Positions 1 to 4,936 of a DNA stretch of 8,230 nt are shown here, one piece after another. Made by a program: the position numbers and the translations under genes. Each line of letters starts with the position of its first letter. The stretch's first letter is position 1. The stretch comes from Synergistaceae bacterium (GTDB taxonomy: Bacteria > Synergistota > Synergistia > Synergistales > Aminobacteriaceae): the NCBI GenBank assembly GCA_017446645.1, contig JAFSQO010000443.1, positions 1-8,230 of the forward strand, in the 5' to 3' direction. Under the pieces are notes generated by a model. The model made no database searches and was not told the DNA's origin. It saw only the letters and a list, made by a program, of their open reading frames with translations.

Positions 1-341
1 ACCGTAAAGTGCTCATCGAAGTTCAATGACAGCGAGCTTTTTATGTCGTCAATAGGCATGTCAGGCATCTGCAGGGGCTTTATAGTTACCTCACCGGCAG
101 GCAGTCCGATTACAACAGGAGCATGAAAACCACTAATTACATCACGCAGCTTGATGAAGGCGTTCTCAAGAAGCGTAAAGTTCTTTATGGTACTGTTGAC
201 GACGCAGCCCTCGTCAAGATTTACTGTGAACTCCCTTATGCGCTCATGGATCTCGTTTATTTCAACGTAACGCAAGAGTTTACCGTGAATTGACAGACCT
301 GCTTCAATGTTGCTTGCTACTCTATTGAAAAAGAATTTCAT
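1..341 (-). CDS. pilM: PilM-like type IV pilus assembly protein, N-terminal part (cut by window edge)
   Basis: This frame is open from an ATG at 341 to the left edge and gives 113 N-terminal residues. PilM proteins are actin-like, cytoplasmic and bind nucleotide; they form the inner-membrane platform of type IV pili with PilN and PilO. Seen here: a start MKFFFNR, then an AGLSIHGKLLRYVEI stretch where PilM has GLDIGsssIKaVEL, then VVIGLPAGEVTIKPLQMPDMP, which matches the PilM strand where a residue run ending in 'lP' lies just before a 'DEL..ai.fE' helix (here IDDIKSSLSLNFDEHF). The usual Asp of the first phosphate-binding loop is Ser, so nucleotide binding may be weakened. The gene starts 15 nt after the HicB-like gene and has no clear Shine-Dalgarno, so it is probably translated from the same message. 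The call rests on motif order recalled from the family and not on a search; other actin-fold pilus proteins are possible. Confidence 0.62.
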   Translation of the reverse strand, partial: MKFFFNRVASNIEAGLSIHGKLLRYVEINEIHERIREFTVNLDEGCVVNSTIKNFTLLENAFIKLRDVISGFHAPVVIGLPAGEVTIKPLQMPDMPIDDIKSSLSLNFDEHFT

Positions 342-356
342 TCTGAGTAATAAAGA

Positions 357-650
357 CTAAGCCTCTAATAGCATGTCGCTAAAAGGCTGCATATTGACAT
401 CAATTAGCGTTACAGCTTGCATTGGCTCAAGAACAGAGAGAAGTTTTACAGGGTCGGAAGGCTCTGGGATATTTTCGCCGTCACGGTTGAGGATATAAAG
501 CCTGCCGCCTAGTGCATCACGTGCCATGCTGATTGTGTGTTCGTTGTCATCACCTTCGGAAAGACAGCCGGGAAAATCAGGAAATGAAATGCTGATTCCT
601 GGAGTCTCCGAGTAATCAAAAATTGCTGGGTATACATATTTTTTTCTCAA
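357..650 (-). CDS. hicB: HicB-family antitoxin-like protein, solo and lacking the DNA-binding tail
   Basis: The 97-residue product has the HicB fold signature: a YPAIFDY first strand, GISISFPDFPGCLSEGD, a helix with ARDALGGRLY, then GENIPEPSDP and the final strand VTLIDVN. In HicAB toxin-antitoxin pairs this domain covers the HicA mRNA-cutting toxin, and a C-terminal ribbon-helix-helix or HTH part autoregulates the operon. Here the protein stops about ten residues after the LIDV strand, so that DNA-binding part is missing, and no HicA-like small gene is found beside it. The start is TTG at 650. It is favoured because a perfect AGGAGG lies 8 nt upstream, the domain begins at residue 5, and the next in-frame Met is at residue 43. 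The gene lies 16 nt after the nuclease-pilin gene and 15 nt before the PilM-like gene, so it shares their transcript. It may be a domesticated regulator, a remnant, or a paired antitoxin whose toxin is elsewhere. Confidence 0.82.
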   Translation of the reverse strand: MRKKYVYPAIFDYSETPGISISFPDFPGCLSEGDDNEHTISMARDALGGRLYILNRDGENIPEPSDPVKLLSVLEPMQAVTLIDVNMQPFSDMLLEA

Positions 651-658
651 GATTAATG

Positions 659-664
659 CCTCCT
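659..664 (-). promoter_or_regulatory. Shine-Dalgarno AGGAGG of the HicB-like gene
   Basis: A full consensus AGGAGG lies 8 nt upstream of the TTG at 650 and begins only 2 nt after the stop codon of the preceding gene (667-669). It decides the TTG start. It is by far the strongest ribosome binding site in this run of genes; the genes around it seem to depend on overlapping or closely spaced stops and starts. Confidence 0.8.
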
Positions 665-666
665 CA

Positions 667-2049
667 TTAATACCAAACTTCCTGCCAGGATTTTATTACT
701 GTCCCTGTGCTGTTCATTACAACCTGAATCATTAAATTTCTGTCATTCATGACGGGTGCATATGCCCGGATTAAGTAATGGCCCGGCATCTGGTCGAATA
801 TGCGCGTGTATGGCTCCCCGTACCATTTTTTATTCTGGTCGCCACCGAACGTCACACGATTAAAAACATACTCCAGATTGTGAATATGAACATTAACTTT
901 GTCCATTCCAGACGGGAACGTGTAATATTGTTTCATGAAGTCATCATAATCTTTAATGGTATCTTTTTTAGGCGCATATCTTGTATAGTTTCTTGCCTTT
1001 CGTATCATGTCACTTAGAATTAATCTGACCCTCATGATCTCGCGTTCTTCTATGACTGACTCGCTTGAACTCACTGAGTAAAAGAACACCTGAGCCATCA
1101 CCATAACCGAGAATACAAGAAACACCATGACATTGAGCAAAGATACGCCCGGCCTCTTTCTGAACCTGAAGCCCGAAGCAACATCTTGTCTGCACCTTCT
1201 GGAAAACTTGCAGACTGAACATAAACTCTTGTTGAAATTTACAGCCGGAAAATTTTTCAGTGTTATAACGTTAAACACTGAAGCGAATAAATTTTTTAGT
1301 CCTAAACCTATCATTTCTCTTACTGTCCTTGAATCAAACACGTCGGGATCCCTGCTCCTTTCATCTAAGTATATTATCTCAACTGAAGGCATTATACCTG
1401 TAGTGCGTTCAATCAGCCATGAGTAAACCAGACTTTGGGTCAACGGTACGACAATATCGCTCTTATTATAGCCCTTAAATTCAAATAATCTTGCTTCAAC
1501 TTTGTCAGGATTGAATAGCAAAGCATCATAACAGCCGGTTACGACGAGGCTCTTCTCGTTATTCACATCAAGATCAGGGAAAATATATTCTGCCTGCAAT
1601 CTCTGTTCTGGCTTCATGAAAATTCCAGGCAGCGTAATTTTCGGTGTGATTATCAGTGACGGAATCTCCCTGAAGAATTCCGCCATTGCACGAACCCACG
1701 TACTGACTCCAGAGGCGAGAGAAGTTATCTGCTCTGACGTTAAATCTTTAGCGTTGGCATTCACAAAGGGCATGAAAATTTTCTCACGGATAAAATCATC
1801 AATAGCCCTATAACCTCCAGTAACTGCGCGGATAGCCTGATAATGCAGGGCATGACGTGAATTTGCTGCTGCCTCAAAGAAAACCTGAGCTATATGCTTG
1901 TGAAAGATTGAACCGTAAGCATAACCGTTGCTTTTAATGCCGACTCTCCACGCCGTCTGCATTCCCAGGTGAATTTTATAGGCGAGAAGTACCGGACATT
2001 TCTGGCACAGGGCAATATCACTCACTATCGTATAGCATCTCTTGCTCAT
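667..2049 (-). CDS. Cas4/RecB-like PD-(D/E)XK Fe-S nuclease fused to a type IV pilin-like domain
   Basis: One 460-residue frame holds two modules. Residues 1-286 look like a Cas4/RecB-family nuclease: Cys15/Cys18 near the start, GSIFHKH with His50, Asp175 in TGCYDALLF, Glu190-x-Lys192 in LFEFKGY, the Gln205-x3-Tyr209 motif, and a C-terminal C277-x2-C280-x5-C286 cluster. The N-terminal and C-terminal cysteines together fit the Fe-S 'staple' of Cas4 and AddB. Such enzymes cut or resect DNA ends in the cytoplasm. Residues 291-460 look like a prepilin: basic leader RFRKRP, Gly301, then VSLLNVMVFLVF and a hydrophobic helix to about residue 324, then about 135 extracytoplasmic residues. Position +5 of the pilin is Asn, not the usual Glu, as in some minor pilins. 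Codons 259-303 contain no ATG, GTG or TTG, so a separate pilin start near the junction is unlikely. The start overlaps the ATPase stop as ATGA. A sequencing indel or a chance gene fusion remains possible. Confidence 0.85.
   Translation of the reverse strand: MSKRCYTIVSDIALCQKCPVLLAYKIHLGMQTAWRVGIKSNGYAYGSIFHKHIAQVFFEAAANSRHALHYQAIRAVTGGYRAIDDFIREKIFMPFVNANAKDLTSEQITSLASGVSTWVRAMAEFFREIPSLIITPKITLPGIFMKPEQRLQAEYIFPDLDVNNEKSLVVTGCYDALLFNPDKVEARLFEFKGYNKSDIVVPLTQSLVYSWLIERTTGIMPSVEIIYLDERSRDPDVFDSRTVREMIGLGLKNLFASVFNVITLKNFPAVNFNKSLCSVCKFSRRCRQDVASGFRFRKRPGVSLLNVMVFLVFSVMVMAQVFFYSVSSSESVIEEREIMRVRLILSDMIRKARNYTRYAPKKDTIKDYDDFMKQYYTFPSGMDKVNVHIHNLEYVFNRVTFGGDQNKKWYGEPYTRIFDQMPGHYLIRAYAPVMNDRNLMIQVVMNSTGTVIKSWQEVWY
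1078..1164 (-). other. Prepilin leader, peptidase site and membrane helix inside the fusion gene
   Basis: The codons give a basic leader (Arg295, Arg297, Lys298, Arg299, Pro300), Gly301 at 1147-1149 and then VSLLNVMVFLVFSVM and further hydrophobic residues to about residue 324. In type IV prepilins, prepilin peptidase cuts after such a Gly and methylates the new N-terminus. Cleavage here would fall between 1147 and 1146 and would separate the whole nuclease from the pilin. The topology also fits, since prepilin leaders stay in the cytoplasm, where the nuclease would act. Asn at +5 departs from the consensus Glu. Confidence 0.65.
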
Positions 2050-4064
2050 GGCTTTTTGTCGTTATCAGTAAGGCTGATTATCATGTCACTCTTTGAGCTG
2101 AACAGCTTGAATCTTTCAGGGTTGGCCTTCAGGAAAGCAGCAAGGTCTGATTCTGAAATTTGGATGCTGTTCTTCGATAGGTTCTCCATTGCCTTGTTGA
2201 TAGAGATCATTCTCATGGGCGATTTATTCAATATGGTCAGCAGACTGCGGCCTAAGATATTCGGGTCAATCGAAAGTTTAGTGCGATGAGTTTGGGCTTT
2301 ACTTACACCGGCATTCACGTCAGAGCCACCGCCTGTATCAAGGAGCTTTAGACTCCTCACGAATTCCCGAATGTCATCACGAGTCGCCGTCCTGTGTCCT
2401 GAGTCAAGAAATAAATCAACGTCACCATTATCGATTCGATTCACCAGAGCTGCAAGGCCATACCAGTCAATGCGCGAGTCCTTATCGAGGATATAGGCAT
2501 GTCCTCCGTTATCCTGGAAGTCTTGAAGGATTTCATTAGTCCTCCGCCAGGTTCTTTTGTGAACTTTAGTCTCTGAAACATAGAAGCACTCATTATCAGG
2601 AGATTGATTCATCAACTCGATTGCCTGCTTCAGGGCATTAGCTGCTGATATGTGAACTTTAGGGGTAACGATAAAGAACGAGTATTTTTTCCCGCCTGAT
2701 TCTCCCTGAATCTTCAAGTGTCCGCGCTTGTTTTCTGAAGTTACTTCAAAGTTTTCACGGGCATCAAGCCAAGTACTCAGGGCCAGCGTAAGATTTTCTG
2801 CACTGGGAGGCCAAGATGACGGCTGGGCTTTTATCTTGCGGCACTCTTCATTATAAACATTACGAATAGTCTTGAATATCTCTGACTCTGACTCTGAGCC
2901 TGACCCTGACTCTGATTTCAGTTTGGGCTTTCTTCCTGAAGTGCTGGTTGTATCAGGTTTATCGTCAGTGAATATTACCTTGTTAGCGAGTTCTATGACC
3001 ATTCGGGGCGAGAATCCGGGTTTCAGGGTATCACCAAGCCTTGAGATAAGCCAGTTATATTTCTCGTTCGCAGAGTCCCTGAAAGATGCTGCAATCCTGT
3101 CATAGATTAATAATTTTGCCTGGTCAAGCGAGCACTCTTTCATGATTATCCTGTGATGTTCGAGTCTCTGATAGACTGAAGGGTCAAGATTCGGCTTTAA
3201 AATGTCATTCCATATTGTAAACTTTACGAAACACAACGGCAGGACTCCTGATAAGTCATTCATGAGCAAGTTAATCACGCTTCCCCATGCCTGTATTAAT
3301 TCCCTGTCCTTCATTGCGTCAAGCTGGTCAAAGCATACAATCATGGGAACTTTTGCATAAGCCAGTAAGAGTCCCAGTGAAACCAGAATCTTCTCGGCCT
3401 CGCTTTCACGTGCAGGGACGCTCATGGAGTTCACATCACGAACTGGCAGCCCCAAGTTGTGAGAGTCTTCATCATCGAGACCTTCACGGAGCCATTCAAG
3501 CACTGACCACTTGACGTTCTTGTCCGTAGTTCCTGAGTAAATCGACAGGCATTTCAGGACCCTCTTGTCTATGCCGGGCATGTCTCTTGCCATGTAAATT
3601 TTAGGGTCAATCTTGCTAATGTCAGTGAAGCCGTCGTTGAGTCTCTGCTCCCTGAATGACTCTAAAACTTCGTTGACAAGCATATCGAACTGGGATTTAT
3701 TTGCGCTGTGAAATTGCGTGAGGCTTATCAGTATTTCCGAGAGCAGGTGATGCCTTACGCTTTCAGGATCAAGAAAGGTCCTGACTGTAACGAAGATTGC
3801 GAGCTTTGCGTGAAGCCTTAACTTTCGCAGCATTCTCGTGAGCATGTGGGTTTTTCCGCTGCCCGGCTCTCCAAGAATCAGACCGGCAAGGGGCACAGAA
3901 GGCTGTCGTCTCTTCTGTAGAATCAGGGACTCTATTTCTTCCGAAGCTACCCTGTTGAGCTGCACCAAGTCAGGCGTAGTGTTATTCCAGGGAAGGGGAG
4001 AGGCTGACGACATAAACGGATTATTTTCGCGGAGCTCTTTTATTATTGCGTTGTTATCTGACAT
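2046..4064 (-). CDS. ORC/Cdc6-like AAA+ ATPase with accessory C-terminal domains
   Basis: The 672-residue product begins with a P-loop ATPase. It has Walker A GEPGSGKT (65-72), Walker B MIVCFDQLD (241-249, Asp246 followed by Gln rather than Glu), and SPRMVIELAN (352-361), which resembles the sensor-2 Arg motif of AAA+/ORC proteins. A Pro-Trp-Asn segment (25-27) precedes the core. Then comes a low-complexity Ser/Glu/Gly linker (384-395). Residues about 396-560 form a mixed alpha/beta region that I do not recognise (KRTWRRTNEILQDF, GGHAYILDKDSRIDWYGL). Residues about 600-665 look like a winged helix. The start overlaps the upstream gene by 11 nt and the stop overlaps the nuclease start by 4 nt, so the three proteins are probably made together in similar amounts. 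By analogy with other ORC-like ATPases beside nucleases, it may load, sense or regulate DNA for the nuclease; that role is inferred. ATPase is certain enough, the process is not. Confidence 0.85.
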   Translation of the reverse strand: MSDNNAIIKELRENNPFMSSASPLPWNNTTPDLVQLNRVASEEIESLILQKRRQPSVPLAGLILGEPGSGKTHMLTRMLRKLRLHAKLAIFVTVRTFLDPESVRHHLLSEILISLTQFHSANKSQFDMLVNEVLESFREQRLNDGFTDISKIDPKIYMARDMPGIDKRVLKCLSIYSGTTDKNVKWSVLEWLREGLDDEDSHNLGLPVRDVNSMSVPARESEAEKILVSLGLLLAYAKVPMIVCFDQLDAMKDRELIQAWGSVINLLMNDLSGVLPLCFVKFTIWNDILKPNLDPSVYQRLEHHRIIMKECSLDQAKLLIYDRIAASFRDSANEKYNWLISRLGDTLKPGFSPRMVIELANKVIFTDDKPDTTSTSGRKPKLKSESGSGSESESEIFKTIRNVYNEECRKIKAQPSSWPPSAENLTLALSTWLDARENFEVTSENKRGHLKIQGESGGKKYSFFIVTPKVHISAANALKQAIELMNQSPDNECFYVSETKVHKRTWRRTNEILQDFQDNGGHAYILDKDSRIDWYGLAALVNRIDNGDVDLFLDSGHRTATRDDIREFVRSLKLLDTGGGSDVNAGVSKAQTHRTKLSIDPNILGRSLLTILNKSPMRMISINKAMENLSKNSIQISESDLAAFLKANPERFKLFSSKSDMIISLTDNDKKP
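2881..2916 (-). repeat. Hexanucleotide repeat coding the Ser-acidic/Gly linker
   Basis: Six imperfect copies of a 6-bp unit stand head to tail (plus-strand reading TCTGAC, TCTGAC, TCTGAG, CCTGAC, CCTGAC, TCTGAT). On the coding strand they give six Ser-Glu or Ser-Gly dipeptides, residues 384-395 of the ATPase, between the ATPase core and its C-terminal half. Because the unit is two codons, gain or loss of copies would change the linker length without breaking the frame. Confidence 0.85.
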
Positions 4065-4776
4065 TTAGTGTTACCGTTCCCATTCTGTAATTATTTTCGT
4101 CAACGAAGCAATTGCTCACTTCATCAGGAGTCATTGCTGTATCATCTGCTACATGCATCTGTATTATCTCACGGTCTCGCAGGAATCTTAACATACCGTC
4201 AAACTTTTCACGAGGCCAGCCGAGTCTTTTTCTCAGAGCAGGAATCTTTACGAAGTAATTCCCCCTGTCGAGTTCTTTAATTGCGTCGATAAAGTCCTCC
4301 TGATTATGACTATAATAACATGAATCAGAGCAAGATTCAGGGTCATGCTTGTCAGCTTTATGGCCTGTAGCGATGATTCTGGTGTCGAGAAGCTCATTGA
4401 GTATTAACTTTGCTTCCCCAGTGTCAAGCAAATGATTCAGAATCTCCGAGACATCAGCCCTTGAGAACGGCAGAACCTTTGCAATACCTACCGTACCTTT
4501 TGGGTGATCTGTTGAGAGTTCAGCCTTCACTAAGTCAACAGGGTCACAGGGGACGAGAATATAAAGCACCTGGCCTTTTTTGTGAAAGATGAATCTGTCG
4601 CCGATTTGCTGTTCAAGGACGTGCCTTATTTCTGCGTTGCTCTTACAGGATTCGATACCCAGTTCTCGACGTAATTTTGCTCCCATTGACAGAGTTAAGT
4701 TCTTCACTGTCATGAATGGACGCTTTTGTTTGTCTATGATTTCCTGAATTATATCAGCTGCATTTTGTTCTGGCAT
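4054..4776 (-). CDS. Winged-helix-like protein, first gene of the ATPase-nuclease operon
   Basis: I do not recognise a named family for this 240-residue protein. Its sequence suggests several small helix-turn-helix or winged-helix segments. Residues 8-80 have helices followed by a RFIFHKKGQVLYILVP hairpin, somewhat like HARE-HTH or LOTUS-type wings. Residues about 94-136 give a second segment (FSRADVSEILNHLLDTG). Residues about 175-239 give a third (IPALRKRLGWPREKFDGMLRFLRD, then a strand pair ending in MGTVTLNV). Between them is a His/Cys-rich stretch (His139, His144, Cys149, Cys153, His157) that could bind metal. There are no catalytic motifs, signal peptide or membrane helix. The ATG at 4776 is the first in the frame after the upstream gap; AGGTGG lies 13 nt before it, a rather long spacing. 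The 11-nt overlap with the ATPase gene points to a joint complex, perhaps as a DNA-binding or adaptor subunit. That role is inferred. Confidence 0.75.
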   Translation of the reverse strand: MPEQNAADIIQEIIDKQKRPFMTVKNLTLSMGAKLRRELGIESCKSNAEIRHVLEQQIGDRFIFHKKGQVLYILVPCDPVDLVKAELSTDHPKGTVGIAKVLPFSRADVSEILNHLLDTGEAKLILNELLDTRIIATGHKADKHDPESCSDSCYYSHNQEDFIDAIKELDRGNYFVKIPALRKRLGWPREKFDGMLRFLRDREIIQMHVADDTAMTPDEVSNCFVDENNYRMGTVTLNVR

Positions 4777-4862
4777 TGTAATATATTATCCACCTTGTCA
4801 AAAAATTTTTATCTGATTCATGATTTATTATTTTCTTGGAACGTTGATTGATTTAATTAATA

Positions 4863-4890
4863 ATTTTACTGCATGTTGCCATATTCACAA
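4863..4890 (-). promoter_or_regulatory. Candidate sigma-70-type promoter for the winged-helix/ATPase/nuclease operon
   Basis: In the AT-rich gap between the surface-protein gene and the three-gene operon, the minus strand shows TTGTGA (4890-4885) and TAAAAT (4868-4863) separated by 16 bp. They match 4 of 6 and 5 of 6 consensus positions. The -35 box touches the T-tract of the terminator just upstream. The leader would be roughly 80 nt. In such AT-rich DNA similar boxes occur by chance, so this is only a candidate. The rest of the gap (4777-4862) shows a 10-bp AAAAATTTTT palindrome and nothing else I can name. Confidence 0.3.
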
Positions 4891-4919
4891 AAAAAAAATA
4901 CCCCCTTATGAACAGGGGG
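4889..4919 (-). terminator. Rho-independent terminator after the surface repeat protein gene
   Basis: Read on the minus strand, five C (4919-4915), a 9-nt loop and five G (4905-4901) form an all G:C stem, followed by TA and a run of ten T (4898-4889, after one A). It starts 17 nt after the TAG at 4937-4939. There is no T-run on the other side, so it works only for the leftward gene. It separates the surface protein from the ATPase-nuclease operon. Confidence 0.88.
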
Positions 4920-4936
4920 CATGAAATAAACAAACA

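Noticed and set aside
1010..1222. Minus-strand open frame of 70 codons starting with ATG
   Set aside because: It lies wholly inside the nuclease-pilin gene in another frame, and its product has no recognisable features, while the longer frame carries conserved motifs on both sides.
778..2289. Several plus-strand open frames of 60-110 codons
   Set aside because: They are opposite-strand shadows of the nuclease-pilin and ATPase genes, without ribosome sites or protein family features.
667..4776. Tn7-like transposon (TnsC-like ATPase with TnsA-like nuclease)
   Set aside because: The nuclease has Cas4/RecB motifs and Fe-S cysteines rather than TnsA features, no TnsB-type transposase is present and I saw no terminal inverted repeats.
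4782..4801. TTGACA box (4801-4796) followed by TATATT just before the winged-helix gene
   Set aside because: The boxes are only 10 bp apart and the -10 would nearly touch the start codon, so it does not form a normal promoter.
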